A stretch of 64,000 nt of DNA from Saprospirales bacterium. GTDB lineage: Bacteria > Bacteroidota > Bacteroidia > Chitinophagales > Saprospiraceae. Position numbers and translations under genes: made by a program. This document shows positions 26,517 to 36,496 of this stretch, one piece after another. The stretch is taken from positions 1 to 64,000 of the forward strand of contig PAAY01000079.1 of assembly GCA_002698985.1 (NCBI GenBank), in the 5' to 3' direction. The notes under the pieces are model-generated. The model was given only the letters and a program-made list of their open reading frames with translations. It was not told the origin of the DNA and did not search any database. Within the stretch, counting starts at the first letter, position 1. Every line of letters begins with the position of its first letter.

Positions 26517-29500
26517 TCACCGCTCGATCACCAGCCGCTGCACCAACTGCTCAGTTTCCGTGCTGAGCACCACCTGGTAAATTCCGGAGCCCAGATCATG
26601 CTTAGCAAGATCGAGGTTCACCAGCATTTGGCCAGGCTCGATGCGCTGTTGCAGTGCGGTTCGGCCGAGCAAGTCGGAGATGACCAGGGTGCCCGTCTTG
26701 TCGCCCAGGCCTTCCAGTAAAATCGTCACTTCACTCGTGGCCGGATTCGGGAACAAACTCATCCTCGGCTGTTCTGCCGTTTCACCGAAGGCAATGCCGT
26801 TTCCGGGTAGGATGATGATGCTTCCACCACCGCAGCTGTTGCTGATGTCGCTGACGCTGTTGCAACCGGAAGCATTGTTGAATATGATCGTCGCTCCACC
26901 AACCCCGGCGTTGGCCAGCAGGTCGTCGATGCTGCAGCAATCGCTGAGGCTGAAGTTGAAGGAGATGTTCAGGTTCTGGCCGATGCTGGTCAGGTTGCCC
27001 AGGCCGCTCAGGCTGGTCAGCTTGGCGCCGTAGTTGTTGAGCTTGATGGTCAGGGAGCCGCCGATGGTGGTCAGGCCATCCAGCCCGTTCATGTTGGGCA
27101 GGCTGGTGACCTGGATGGTTACGTTGCCGGTGACTTCCTCTATATTGTAAAGATTTGCAAGCGAGGTGATGCTGGTTCCTTGAATGATCAAGTTGCCTTG
27201 AATCTTGTAATAGCAATTAGAAAAGGCATCCACGGCTGACTGGGAGGTGAGGATCACGTTGCCTACATGCACTTCCGTGGCAGAGGCGCCCTCATCCACC
27301 TGACCATCGCAATCATCGTCGATTCCGTTGCAAATCTCCGTAGCGCCGGGATGGATATTCGGATTGCTGTCGTTGCAATCGCCGTCGCAAATGCGGTAGC
27401 CGTCGGCGTCGTTGTCTTGCTCAATTGCCATGACGATGCCATCGCAGTCATTGTCTATGCCATCACACAGCTCAGTAGCTGCCGGATTGACATTTGCGTC
27501 ATTGTCATTGCAATCTCCAGGCTGCGCACTTTGGGAATATCCTGCCGGTGCGGTACACGATTGTGTGGTGATGCCATCCGTATAGCCATCGCCGTCGAGG
27601 TCTTTGTACCAGGTTGATCCCGATCCGCCGGGATCTACTGTGGCAGTGCCGGTTTCCTGGCAACCGGTCCCTTGCGCCAGCACTACGATGTTGTAAGTGC
27701 CCGGAGAGACGCTTGTAAATACACTGCTACCCTGGTAGCTGCCGCCACCGTTGATGGAGTACATCAGGGTGCCGCCCAGCGCAGTGGCGTTGATGGTGAT
27801 GGTGCCATCGCCATAGCCGGTGCAGGTCTCAGCAGTGCTGGTAATGCTGTTGATCGTCACAAAGGGATTGATGGTGACCGTTGCCGTACAGGTACTCGTA
27901 TTGCCATTGTTATCTGTCACTGTCAGTGTAACTGTATTTGCACCGATTTCTCCACAGTCAAATTGATCCGGAGTCACGCTCAGACTGACTCCGCAGGCGT
28001 CATTGCTGCCGTCGTCAACACTGGATGGAGCCAGGCTGAAGTTACCGTCTGAATCCAGGTCGGTAGTGAAGTTCTGGCAAAGGGCAGTGGGTGCAATGTT
28101 GTCTTCGATGGTGACGGTGGCATTGCAAGTGGATGAATTTCCACTTTCGTCAATAACGGTCAGTACGGCCGTTGTCACGCCAACATCGGCACAGGTCCAT
28201 TCCACGAAGTCTTCTCCGTTAATCAAATAGGTTGCGATTCCGCAATTATCCGTGCTGCCGCCATTGATATCTCCCCAACCTGTGGACCACACACCGCCGT
28301 TGTCAAGCTCTACGGTCAGATCCTGGCAAATGGCGACCGGTGGCGTGGCATCGGTGATGTTCACCGTGGCGGTGCAGGTGGCTGTGTTGCCATTGCCGTC
28401 GTTGACGGTGAGGGTGACGGTATTGGCACCCACGTTGGCGCAGCTGAAGGAAGAAGGCGTAACGCTGGCGGGGTTGACCGAGCCGCAGTTGTCGCTGCCG
28501 CTGTCGAAAACATCAGCGGGAGTGATGCTGGCATTGCCACTGGCATCCAGGCTTGCAGAAGCCGTTTTGCAAACTACCGTTGGTGAGCTGTTGTCCACTA
28601 CCGTAATGGTAGCGACGCAAATGGCCGTATTTCCAGCCAGGTCGATGATTTGAAGCGTTGCAGTATTGGCGCCGATGTCCGAGCAGTCAAACGAGTTGGG
28701 CGTGACGAAAACCGGATAAGGTGTGCTGCAATTATCACTGCTGTTGGCAGCGTCAAAAACATCGGTGGTATTGAGACTGGCATTGCCACTTGCATCCAAT
28801 TGGAGGGTAGGATTGAGGCAGGCCGCCACAGGAGCTTCATTGTCAGTGACAGTAATGGTTAAGCTACAGGAAGCGGTATTGCCCGCGCCATCAGTTATTG
28901 TGTAAACCTCCTGGCTGGTTCCCAACGGAAAAGATGACCCTGCGCCCAAACCTGCTGTCATGCTGATGAGAAATGCTGAACAATTGTCCGTACCTGTTGG
29001 CAAGGAGTAATTGACTATTGCGCTGCATTGCCCCGGGTCATTGGAAACTGTAAGGTCAGCCGGACAAGTGATAGCCGGATCTTCGTCATCGGTCACTGTT
29101 ACATTGAAGATGCAGCTTGCCACATTGCCATCAGTGTCGGTGGCGGTCGCAGTCACAGTCGTAGTTCCGACGGGAAATGAAGTTCCGGAATTTTGAGAAT
29201 AATTGATGCTGGCAACAGAACAGTTGTCAGTTGCAGTTGCCGCCGCATAGCTCACTATGGCTGCGCACTGGCCAGCATCGTTGCCCTGAGAAACATTGCC
29301 CGGACAAGTCACCACCGGCAAAATAATGTCATGCACACTGACTGTGGCCGTGCAGGTGGCTGTGTTGCCATTTCCGTCGTTCACGGTCAGTGTTACAGTA
29401 TTTGAGCCAAGATCAACGCAGCCAAAGGTGTTGGGCGACACACCCACCAGGTTGATGGTTCCGCAATCATCGGAAGAGTTGGCGGCGTCGTACACATCAG

Positions 29501-30557
29501 CAGGGGTGATGCCGGCACTGCCACCAGCGTCCAGATTAACCGAGTGATTCTGGCAAACGACATTGGGTGGCGTGTTGTCCACAAAATCCGGATCTACAGT
29601 ATCCACCAATCCGTCGCAATCATTGTCCACACCGTCGCAAACCTCTGCGGCGTTGGGATTCACATTTGAATTGTTATCGTCGCAATCGCACAACTGGCCA
29701 AAACCATCTCCATCGCCGTCGATGAGGCACTCGCCGTACAAGGCAAATGGTGAGAGTGAGGAAATTCCGGATGCAGTAAAAGTGTAGGGATTGGCTCCGG
29801 CAGCGCTGCCATTGGAGCCAACGGCCTGCCAGGCCGCACCGTTGTGGTGCATGGCCGTCATCATGCTGCGGTCAAAACCCGTTTGTTCCTGGCTTTGGTT
29901 CCATTGAAACTGAATGCTCAGGTCCGAGCCTCCTGCCGTCATTTCGTTGAGGTGCCAGGTGAGGCCTACGCCGCCATTGGGAATAGGCGCCCCTGAATTT
30001 CCATTGCTCAACAAAGCATCCGCAACGTTGACATTGAAAATGTCAGAAGTTCCGGCATTGGTAATTGTCAATGGATTGTACAGCACGTTTCCCACCGGAA
30101 ACAATTTGGGGCCGCCGGCCAGCGTCATGGCCAGGCTTCCAGCCCCATCGGTTTTGACATAGCTGGATGCACTACCGTTCAGAATATTACCCGAAGGCAA
30201 TATTTCCACAATATTATTACCGACAATGAGCAGTCCATTGCTCAAGTTGAGCGAACTGGAAATGGAGCTGCTTTGCTGCAGCAATATATTGCCCGAAGTC
30301 CTCGAAATATCCAGTCCGTAAAATGCGATCAGGCTGGAGCCGGTGATCAGGTTGCTGACGCTGTTGCCGGTGAATTTCAAATTTCCACCGGTATGGCTGA
30401 ATGTTGCATTCTGATGAAAATCAGCATTTTGCAAAACGAACTGCCCACCTGTCACCACCATATTTCCACCCTGAACCACCAGGTGGTTTTGGGCATGGAG
30501 TCTGGGAGCCCAACAAAGCAGGACCAGGCCTATCAATATTTTTAAAAAATTATTCAT
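26517..30557 (-). CDS. Giant T9SS adhesin-like protein with short beta-rich head
   Basis: A 1346-aa protein with a signal peptide (LKILIGLVLLCWAPRLHAQ). The head (about 24-290) is a beta-solenoid-like region found in other T9SS cargo (VVQGGNMVVTGGQFVLQNAD). Next come a MopE-like motif (CDCDDNNSNVNPNAAEVCDG), seven HYR-type repeats including two classical ones (VTCPGNVSQGNDAGQC, ITCPADLTVSNDPGQC), a SprB-like repeat, further MopE motifs, the L-domain-like region and a sorting domain (MSLFPNPATSEVTILLEGL ... RLVIER). From the SprB repeat onward it is almost identical to the 7837 protein. The 92-bp gap after the S74 gene and the lack of a promoter box suggest co-transcription with it. Probably a surface adhesin (inference). 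Confidence 0.88.
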   Translation of the reverse strand: MNNFLKILIGLVLLCWAPRLHAQNHLVVQGGNMVVTGGQFVLQNADFHQNATFSHTGGNLKFTGNSVSNLITGSSLIAFYGLDISRTSGNILLQQSSSISSSLNLSNGLLIVGNNIVEILPSGNILNGSASSYVKTDGAGSLAMTLAGGPKLFPVGNVLYNPLTITNAGTSDIFNVNVADALLSNGNSGAPIPNGGVGLTWHLNEMTAGGSDLSIQFQWNQSQEQTGFDRSMMTAMHHNGAAWQAVGSNGSAAGANPYTFTASGISSLSPFALYGECLIDGDGDGFGQLCDCDDNNSNVNPNAAEVCDGVDNDCDGLVDTVDPDFVDNTPPNVVCQNHSVNLDAGGSAGITPADVYDAANSSDDCGTINLVGVSPNTFGCVDLGSNTVTLTVNDGNGNTATCTATVSVHDIILPVVTCPGNVSQGNDAGQCAAIVSYAAATATDNCSVASINYSQNSGTSFPVGTTTVTATATDTDGNVASCIFNVTVTDDEDPAITCPADLTVSNDPGQCSAIVNYSLPTGTDNCSAFLISMTAGLGAGSSFPLGTSQEVYTITDGAGNTASCSLTITVTDNEAPVAACLNPTLQLDASGNASLNTTDVFDAANSSDNCSTPYPVFVTPNSFDCSDIGANTATLQIIDLAGNTAICVATITVVDNSSPTVVCKTASASLDASGNASITPADVFDSGSDNCGSVNPASVTPSSFSCANVGANTVTLTVNDGNGNTATCTATVNITDATPPVAICQDLTVELDNGGVWSTGWGDINGGSTDNCGIATYLINGEDFVEWTCADVGVTTAVLTVIDESGNSSTCNATVTIEDNIAPTALCQNFTTDLDSDGNFSLAPSSVDDGSNDACGVSLSVTPDQFDCGEIGANTVTLTVTDNNGNTSTCTATVTINPFVTINSITSTAETCTGYGDGTITINATALGGTLMYSINGGGSYQGSSVFTSVSPGTYNIVVLAQGTGCQETGTATVDPGGSGSTWYKDLDGDGYTDGITTQSCTAPAGYSQSAQPGDCNDNDANVNPAATELCDGIDNDCDGIVMAIEQDNDADGYRICDGDCNDSNPNIHPGATEICNGIDDDCDGQVDEGASATEVHVGNVILTSQSAVDAFSNCYYKIQGNLIIQGTSITSLANLYNIEEVTGNVTIQVTSLPNMNGLDGLTTIGGSLTIKLNNYGAKLTSLSGLGNLTSIGQNLNISFNFSLSDCCSIDDLLANAGVGGATIIFNNASGCNSVSDISNSCGGGSIIILPGNGIAFGETAEQPRMSLFPNPATSEVTILLEGLGDKTGTLVISDLLGRTALQQRIEPGQMLVNLDLAKHDLGSGIYQVVLSTETEQLVQRLVIER

Positions 30558-30649
30558 GACAGAAAAAGATTACCCGCTGAATTTTGACGAAACATGCACG
30601 GAAAACCGTCGACAGCTTCATAAATTCAGCGCATTCTTCAAAAATGGTT

Positions 30650-32125
30650 TCACTTACCAGAGCGGCCGTTTTGCGCATCGGTAATCTTCGGTTTTGACAC
30701 CGGAGTCTTATCCGCTTTTTGGGAACCATTTGTACTGTCATCATCGCCGGCTTTGTCTTTGAGCAATTCGACTTTTGCCTGAATTGTTCCGGCGTCGGGA
30801 AGGTCGTTTTTCATCTGGGCAGCTTTCATCACTGCCACCATCTCTTCTTTCAATTGCATCAACTCTGAGACCTGCGCTTTCAGTTCATCAATTTCTTTCT
30901 GCTGGGCATCGATGGTCTGCTGTTGTTCCTTAATTCCGGAAATAAGCACGGGAACCAGTCCGGTGTAATTCACCGTTTTGACTTCCATTTTCTCATTGTT
31001 TTCTTCGTCAACCACCATTTCTTTGGTCACCACCAGTTCCGGCAGCAACTGCTCCACATCTTGGGCAATGAGGCCAATTTGGTTGGATGCAGGAAGCCCA
31101 AGACCCCTGTATTCTTCCGTTTTAAAGTGGTACGTTTTGGGATCCAGTTTTTGAATGATATCCAGCCCGCCCTTGTAGGAAGCGATATCCTTTTTCAGTT
31201 TTTTGTCGGAAACATTGGTGATGATGCCGGTGAGCGTGATATCGCCATCCACATGCAGGTTGCCGTTGACGTGGAGCTTTTGGGTGGGCATGTCCGTTCC
31301 AATACCCACATCGCCACCTCCCTTGATGTAAAGGCTGTTAGTTGGCGCCCCAGGCTTGATTTTGAAAGGAAGTGTACTGCCGCCGGTTACATCACGAACG
31401 AAGAAATTCGATTCATTGCCGGCAACGTCCCAGGTATAGGGGGTGTAGCCCATGGCACCTGTCTGCTCATATCGGGTGGTAGGGGTATCGCCATCGTCAA
31501 TGTGAAGTTCGACCACCGGATTGGAAGTACCCAAACCAACATCGCCCTGGCCATCAATAGAGAGTGCATTGTTTCCGGCACCGGCTGCTATAAAGAAGAC
31601 CCGCTGACCATTGTCAATGTCGTTGATCATGAAGCCACTGAGACCTCCGTTGCTGCTTTCATTGGCGGCAAGTTCCCAATCATTGGTGGGAAAACTGGCA
31701 GAATTACTGGTATCCTCGAATCTTATTCTGAGGTTATTCTCCTTCAGAACGAGGGTGGAAAAACCAAAGGACTGGTTGTTGGGTGGACAATCAAGGCCCA
31801 GGCACTGGCTGCCAACCACATAAAAATCGTTCAGAACCACATTTCCTATAGCGCCACCGGTTCCCGTTATCAGGGTCCAGGCGGTTCCATTGAAAAAATA
31901 AAAACCCTGGGTTCCATCCGTTTGATAAACCAGCAGTCCGGTGGCTGGTGAAGGGATGGCGTTTTTCTGCAGCAGGGTCATTCGGGGAATGAGAATACCC
32001 TTGTCAACAGATTTGACATCCAGCATGGCACTGGCGTCCGGATTGGCACCATCGGTGTTCACTGCCACCTGGGCATTCACATTTATTGACAGAAAAAGCA
32101 AACAGGTAAGCGCTAGTGCTTTCAT
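30650..32125 (-). CDS. Exported protein with C-terminal S74 intramolecular chaperone domain
   Basis: A 491-aa protein. The start at 32125 gives a signal peptide ([19 protein letters not shown]). The N-terminal half holds the [12 protein letters not shown]...KGILIPRMT motif common in Bacteroidota trimeric surface proteins and [10 protein letters not shown] / [12 protein letters not shown] stem repeats. The S74 domain begins [20 protein letters not shown], with the Ser-Lys pair of the self-cleaving family. It continues [15 protein letters not shown] and [17 protein letters not shown], then a coiled coil ([19 protein letters not shown]) and a charged tail. S74 domains trimerise and often autocleave to mature phage and surface fibres. 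It is preceded by a strong promoter and a long leader and followed by the 26517 adhesin gene. Confidence 0.87.
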   Translation of the reverse strand: MKALALTCLLFLSINVNAQVAVNTDGANPDASAMLDVKSVDKGILIPRMTLLQKNAIPSPATGLLVYQTDGTQGFYFFNGTAWTLITGTGGAIGNVVLNDFYVVGSQCLGLDCPPNNQSFGFSTLVLKENNLRIRFEDTSNSASFPTNDWELAANESSNGGLSGFMINDIDNGQRVFFIAAGAGNNALSIDGQGDVGLGTSNPVVELHIDDGDTPTTRYEQTGAMGYTPYTWDVAGNESNFFVRDVTGGSTLPFKIKPGAPTNSLYIKGGGDVGIGTDMPTQKLHVNGNLHVDGDITLTGIITNVSDKKLKKDIASYKGGLDIIQKLDPKTYHFKTEEYRGLGLPASNQIGLIAQDVEQLLPELVVTKEMVVDEENNEKMEVKTVNYTGLVPVLISGIKEQQQTIDAQQKEIDELKAQVSELMQLKEEMVAVMKAAQMKNDLPDAGTIQAKVELLKDKAGDDDSTNGSQKADKTPVSKPKITDAQNGRSGK

Positions 32126-32307
32126 TGGGGAGCTCGAGAAAAATTTGGCAATCATGATTAAGCTATTAAAGGTGAAGAAATGGCAAAAACTCGCCTCATG
32201 GCAACGCGGTACAAGCCTTTGCCTTATGACAGAGATAAAATCTTTGAGCTATGGGAAATCTTAAGCGGTAAGGGATTATACTCAAAACGAAGTGGTTTGG
32301 GCGGCGA

Positions 32308-32350
32308 TCCCGAATCCCGATCCCGAAGGATTTCGGGATCGGGATCGGGA
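32308..32350. repeat. GC-rich hairpin in the leader of the S74 gene
   Basis: CCCGATCCCGAA (32316-32327) pairs perfectly with TTCGGGATCGGG (32332-32343) over a 4-nt loop. Seven further pairs and one bulged A extend the stem to about 19 bp. It lies in the predicted 290-nt 5' UTR of the S74 gene. No T-tract follows, so it is not an ordinary terminator. It may be a dispersed palindrome or a leader structure. Confidence 0.55.
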
Positions 32351-32422
32351 CCAAACTCCCAACTCCTGCTAAAGTTTAAAGCTGGAAATTCCCAAACTAC
32401 TTCGACTTGGGATTAGATTGAG

Positions 32423-32453
32423 CAAAGGTACTTATTGCCAAAAGCCAGTTCAA
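32423..32453 (-). promoter_or_regulatory. Strong Bacteroidota-type promoter of the S74 / 26517 unit
   Basis: Minus-strand -7 box TACCTTTG (32423-32430) and TTG at 32451-32453, 20 nt apart. This is the same box and spacing as the putative rRNA promoter at 212-242. It lies just after the terminator of the upstream adhesin gene. The predicted start near 32416 gives a leader of about 290 nt. Confidence 0.6.
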
Positions 32454-32481
32454 CCACATATTGATGTGGCAGGAGGCAAAC

Positions 32482-32507
32482 AAAAAAGGGGCAGCCTAAG
32501 CTGCCCC
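32482..32507 (-). terminator. Intrinsic terminator of the LamG adhesin gene
   Basis: Minus-strand GGGGCAGC / GCTGCCCC, a perfect 8-bp stem with a TTAG loop, is followed by TTTTTT. It lies 53 bp past the stop at 32560. Confidence 0.88.
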
Positions 32508-32559
32508 ATGAACCCTTTTTCTCCTCGGATGACCAGAAGGGTCACCCGTTTCAAGTACG

Positions 32560-35500
32560 CTAATTCTTGATGATCAGGCGCTCAACCAGTTGGGTGGAGG
32601 AAGTCTTCAGCACCACCTGGTAAACACCTGTCGGTAGTTCGTTTGCATCGATCTTAAGTGTTGCCACTTCCTGTCCTTCTGCCAGCTCCAGGGTGTGAGC
32701 CAGGCGTCCAAACTGATCGTACAGCAGCACTTTGGTATCATTGGTAACTGCAAGGCCTTCCAGTAAAATCGTCACCTCACTCGTGGCCGGGTTCGGGAAC
32801 AGGCTCATCCTCGGCTGTTCAGCCGTTTCACCAAAGGCAATGCCGTTGCCGGGCAGGATGATGATGCTTCCACCACCGCAGCTGTTGCCGATGTCAGCCA
32901 CGCTCTGGCAGCCAGAAGCATTGTGGTGAATGCTGGTAACACCACCCACACCGGCATTGCTTAGCAGATCGTCGATGCTGCAGCAGTCGCTCAGGCTGAA
33001 GTTGAACGAGATGTTCAGGTTCTGGCCGATGGTGGTCAGGTTGCCCAGGCCACTCAGGCTGGTCAGCTTGGCGCCGTAGTTGTTGAGCTTGATGGTCAGC
33101 GAGCCGCCGATGGTGGTCAGGGCATCCAGCCCGTTCAAGTTGGGCAAGCTGGTGACTTGTATCAACACGTTACCAGTTACTTCCTGCAGGTTGCTGAGGT
33201 TGGCAAGCGAATTCACGGCAGGGCCGGAGATGGTCAGGTTGCCCTGAATCTTGTAATAACATTGTGAGAAAGCATCTACAGCCGCCTGATTAGTGAAGAT
33301 CACATTGCCCACATAGACCTGGTTGGCGGTTGCTCCTTCGTCAATCTGCCCGTCGCAATCATCGTCGATGCCGTTGCAGACCTCTGTGGCACCGGGGTGA
33401 ATGCTGGCGTCGTTGTCGTTGCAGTCGCCGTCGCAAACCCGGTAACCATCGCCGTCGTTGTCCTGCTCATCAACCGGGATGATACCGTCGCAGTTGTCGT
33501 CGAGGCCGTTGCAGGCTTCTGCTGCACCCGGATTCACTGCGGCATTGTTATCGTCGCAATCACCGGGCTGGGCGCTGGCCACATAACCGGCCGGAGACGA
33601 GCATGCCGTAGTTGTGATGCCATCCGTATAGCCGTCGCCGTCGAGGTCTTTGTACCAGGTCGATCCCGATCCACCGGGGTCAACGGTGACAGAGCCTGGT
33701 TCCTGGCAGCCGGTACCTTGCGCCAGCACCACGACACTGTAGGTGCCCGGACTGACGCTGTTGAACACATTGCTGCCCTGGTAGCTGTTGCCACCATTGA
33801 TGGAGTACATCAGGGTGCCGCCCAACGCCGTAGCCTTGACAGTGATGGTGCCATCGCCATAGCCGGCGCAGGTTTCTGCGGTGCTCGTAATGCCGTTTAT
33901 CGTCACAAACGCATCGATGGTCACCGTGGCCGTACAGGTGGCTGTGTTGCCCGAGGGATCGGTAGCCGTGAGGGTCACCGTGTTGGCGCCGATGTTGGAG
34001 CAGTCAAAAGTGTTTGGTGAAACACTCAGCGTTACCCCGCAGGCATCGCTGCTGCCGTTGTCCACACTGGATGGAGACAGGGTGTAGTTGCCGTCTGAAT
34101 CCAGGTCGGTAGTGAAGTTTTGGCAGAGGGCCGTGGGAGCGGTGTTGTCTTCTACGGTGACAGTTGCTGTGCAGGTTGAAATGTTTCCGTTAACATCGGT
34201 AACAGTCAGTGTTACGGAGTTGGCCCCCACGTTGGCGCAGCCGAAGGAAGAAGGGCTGACACTTATGTTGCCTATGCCGCAGTTGTCCGAGCTGCCATCG
34301 TTCACATCGGCAGGGGTGATGCTGGCGTTGCCGCTGTTATCGAGCGCCACCGTGTGGTTTTTGCAGCTCGCCGTTGGATCGATGTTGTCGTTGACGGTGA
34401 CGGTGGCCGTGCAGGTCCCCGTGTTCCCATTTCCATCGTTGACGGTGAGGGTGACTGTGTTCGCACCTGCTACATTCGAGCAATCGAAGCTGTTCGGGCT
34501 GACGCTCTGGAGGTTCACGTTGCCGCAGTTGTCATTGCCGCTGTCGTAAACCTCGATGGGCTGGATGCTGGCCTGTCCCTGCGAGTTCAATGTTACGCTG
34601 GTGTTCTTGCAGGTCACTGTCGGGGCGATGTTGTCCTCAACGGTCACAGTGGCGGTACACAGCGCCGTGTTGCCATGCAGGTCGATGATCTGCAGGGTCA
34701 CCGTGTTGGCGCCGATGTTGGAGCAGTCGAAGGTGTTGGGCGTTACGAACACCGGATAGGGCGTGCTGCAGTTGTCGCTGCTGTTGGCAGCGTCGAAAAC
34801 ATCGGCATTGCTGATGCTGGCATTGCCGGCATTGTCCAAAGCAACAGTGGGATTCAAGCAAGCAGCGGTGGGTGGGATGTTGTCCTGAACTGTAACTGTA
34901 GCGGAGCAGGAGGCGGTATTACCATTATTGTCACTGACAGTGAGGGTCACGATATTGGCACCCAAATCACTACAATCGAAACTATTAGGGCTGACGGTTT
35001 GTAAGTTGACAGTGCCACAGTTATCGGAACCGCTTAGATACACATCTGATGTTGTGATTACTGATTGTCCATTCATGTCGATAGTGCTGGTGTGGTTTTT
35101 ACAAATCACTAATGGTGGAGTCTCGTCCTTTAATGTGACTATTGCGTCACAAGTATCAGTATTACTAAAAATATCTGTAACATTTAACGTCACTAAGTTC
35201 ACTCCTATATTTAAACAGGAAAGTGTGTTAGGCATCACTGTCATTGATTGCAAACCACAATTAGCTGAACTACCTGCATCAATTAGAGAAGGTGAAATAA
35301 CTATTTGCCCATTATTTCCAATTTCTACCGTAGCGCTTTTGCATAACGCATGAGGGCCATCGCAACATGAATTATATGGAACATCATTGCCTCTCGCAAC
35401 ACCATTAACTAGCAACCCATGATTGTTATAGATTGATTGGTCATAAATAGTAGTACCTTGCTGTTCTTCCATATCCCAAAACGCTAAAAGGTCAGGATCT

Positions 35501-36144
35501 TGAGGGTTAGGACAATTGTTCATGTTTGCCACCACTTCTGAAGACGACAAAGCCTTACCCCACACTCTAACCTGGTCAATTTTCACCTCCATAAATCTAT
35601 TTAGAGTTGCCCCACCAAGTATGATACCTTGTCCTGAATCCACTATTCCATTAGCTACAGCAAGTTCAGCATTAAGCACTCCATCAACATATAGCTTTAA
35701 CTTACTTTCATTGACATCCCTGACTGCGGCAACATGGTGCCAAACACCATCATCAACTCTAACCGTAGACTTCAATTGATATTCTTGATTGATAATTGTT
35801 CGATAGTGAAAACTCAACTTACCTGTATATGGCTCTGTAGTACCTCCTATAAAAACTCCAACAAATGGCACAGTTACCACCTTGTAATTTGTAATTAAAT
35901 TAGTTTGATGCGGATGACTTGTCAAATCTTTTTTAAACCAAAGCTCAAAAGTAAACGAGTTTTCCCCAAAAGTTAAAGTTGGTGAATTTGGAACACTTAT
36001 AAAATCATTTATACCGTCAAAACAAACAGAATATTGATTAGCCTGACAGTATGAAAAGTTAGGTGTAAAAAGAAATTGAACACCAATGCAAAATACATAC
36101 AGCCCAAAACTTGAAACATAATAATTGATTGAGGAGAAATTCAT
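32560..36144 (-). CDS. Giant T9SS adhesin-like protein with LamG/concanavalin head
   Basis: A 1194-aa protein. After an N-terminal hydrophobic segment (YVFCIGVQFLFTPNFSYCQ), a LamG-type jelly roll occupies about 30-260 (FTFELWFKKDL, DGVWHHVAAVRD, KLKLYVDGVL, KIDQVRVWGKALSS). Six HYR-like repeats, a SprB-like repeat, MopE motifs and the L-domain follow, as in its paralogues. The sorting domain shares MSLFPNPATSEVTILLEGL and then switches to a different tail (AVTNDTKVLLYDQFGRLAHT ... RLIIKN). Base composition changes inside the gene: the 5' kilobase (about 35050-36144) is clearly AT-rich, the rest GC-rich. LamG heads bind glycans or matrix proteins in other systems. Promoter and terminator are both visible, so it is probably monocistronic. 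Confidence 0.87.
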   Translation of the reverse strand: MNFSSINYYVSSFGLYVFCIGVQFLFTPNFSYCQANQYSVCFDGINDFISVPNSPTLTFGENSFTFELWFKKDLTSHPHQTNLITNYKVVTVPFVGVFIGGTTEPYTGKLSFHYRTIINQEYQLKSTVRVDDGVWHHVAAVRDVNESKLKLYVDGVLNAELAVANGIVDSGQGIILGGATLNRFMEVKIDQVRVWGKALSSSEVVANMNNCPNPQDPDLLAFWDMEEQQGTTIYDQSIYNNHGLLVNGVARGNDVPYNSCCDGPHALCKSATVEIGNNGQIVISPSLIDAGSSANCGLQSMTVMPNTLSCLNIGVNLVTLNVTDIFSNTDTCDAIVTLKDETPPLVICKNHTSTIDMNGQSVITTSDVYLSGSDNCGTVNLQTVSPNSFDCSDLGANIVTLTVSDNNGNTASCSATVTVQDNIPPTAACLNPTVALDNAGNASISNADVFDAANSSDNCSTPYPVFVTPNTFDCSNIGANTVTLQIIDLHGNTALCTATVTVEDNIAPTVTCKNTSVTLNSQGQASIQPIEVYDSGNDNCGNVNLQSVSPNSFDCSNVAGANTVTLTVNDGNGNTGTCTATVTVNDNIDPTASCKNHTVALDNSGNASITPADVNDGSSDNCGIGNISVSPSSFGCANVGANSVTLTVTDVNGNISTCTATVTVEDNTAPTALCQNFTTDLDSDGNYTLSPSSVDNGSSDACGVTLSVSPNTFDCSNIGANTVTLTATDPSGNTATCTATVTIDAFVTINGITSTAETCAGYGDGTITVKATALGGTLMYSINGGNSYQGSNVFNSVSPGTYSVVVLAQGTGCQEPGSVTVDPGGSGSTWYKDLDGDGYTDGITTTACSSPAGYVASAQPGDCDDNNAAVNPGAAEACNGLDDNCDGIIPVDEQDNDGDGYRVCDGDCNDNDASIHPGATEVCNGIDDDCDGQIDEGATANQVYVGNVIFTNQAAVDAFSQCYYKIQGNLTISGPAVNSLANLSNLQEVTGNVLIQVTSLPNLNGLDALTTIGGSLTIKLNNYGAKLTSLSGLGNLTTIGQNLNISFNFSLSDCCSIDDLLSNAGVGGVTSIHHNASGCQSVADIGNSCGGGSIIILPGNGIAFGETAEQPRMSLFPNPATSEVTILLEGLAVTNDTKVLLYDQFGRLAHTLELAEGQEVATLKIDANELPTGVYQVVLKTSSTQLVERLIIKN

Positions 36145-36189
36145 CGAATTAGATTTAATGGTTCAAAAAAAATAAAATATGAAAGTCTA

Positions 36190-36222
36190 CAAACATACAA
36201 CCCCTCATGTCTCAACATTCAA
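36190..36222 (-). promoter_or_regulatory. Bacteroidota-type promoter of the LamG adhesin gene
   Basis: Minus-strand -7 box TATGTTTG (36190-36197) and TTG at 36220-36222, 22 nt apart. Predicted 5' UTR of about 40 nt. The rest of 36223-36434 is AT-rich and holds nothing else recognised. Confidence 0.5.
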
Positions 36223-36434
36223 TTATCAACATGAACCCTATAGAACATGGGCATGAACTTAGTTTTCTTGGGCATGAAATGAATATCATACCCGATCTGA
36301 AAAAACAATAGGGAAAATACAAGTTTCAACCCCCTGTATAGATCGCTAGATTGAGTGGCGATCGCTGACCTAACCACTTTGTTTTGAGTATATCCTCTTC
36401 AAAAACACTTGCTGACCTTGTTATAATTTCTCTC

Positions 36435-36474
36435 AAAAAAAAAGAGCGACCCCAATTTGCCTGAGGTCGCTCTT
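36435..36474 (-). terminator. Intrinsic terminator of the FG-GAP-like adhesin gene
   Basis: Minus-strand AAGAGCGACC / GGTCGCTCTT, a 10-bp stem with a 13-nt loop, is followed by an uninterrupted run of T. It lies 22 bp past the stop at 36497. Confidence 0.88.
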
Positions 36475-36496
36475 CATAAGCATTCTACGATGCACT

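Noticed and set aside
26167-26520. 117-aa minus-strand frame between the kinase and the 26517 gene
   Set aside because: It overlaps a clear terminator and two palindromic hairpins. Its protein has no domain character and part of it is simply the translation of the inverted repeats.
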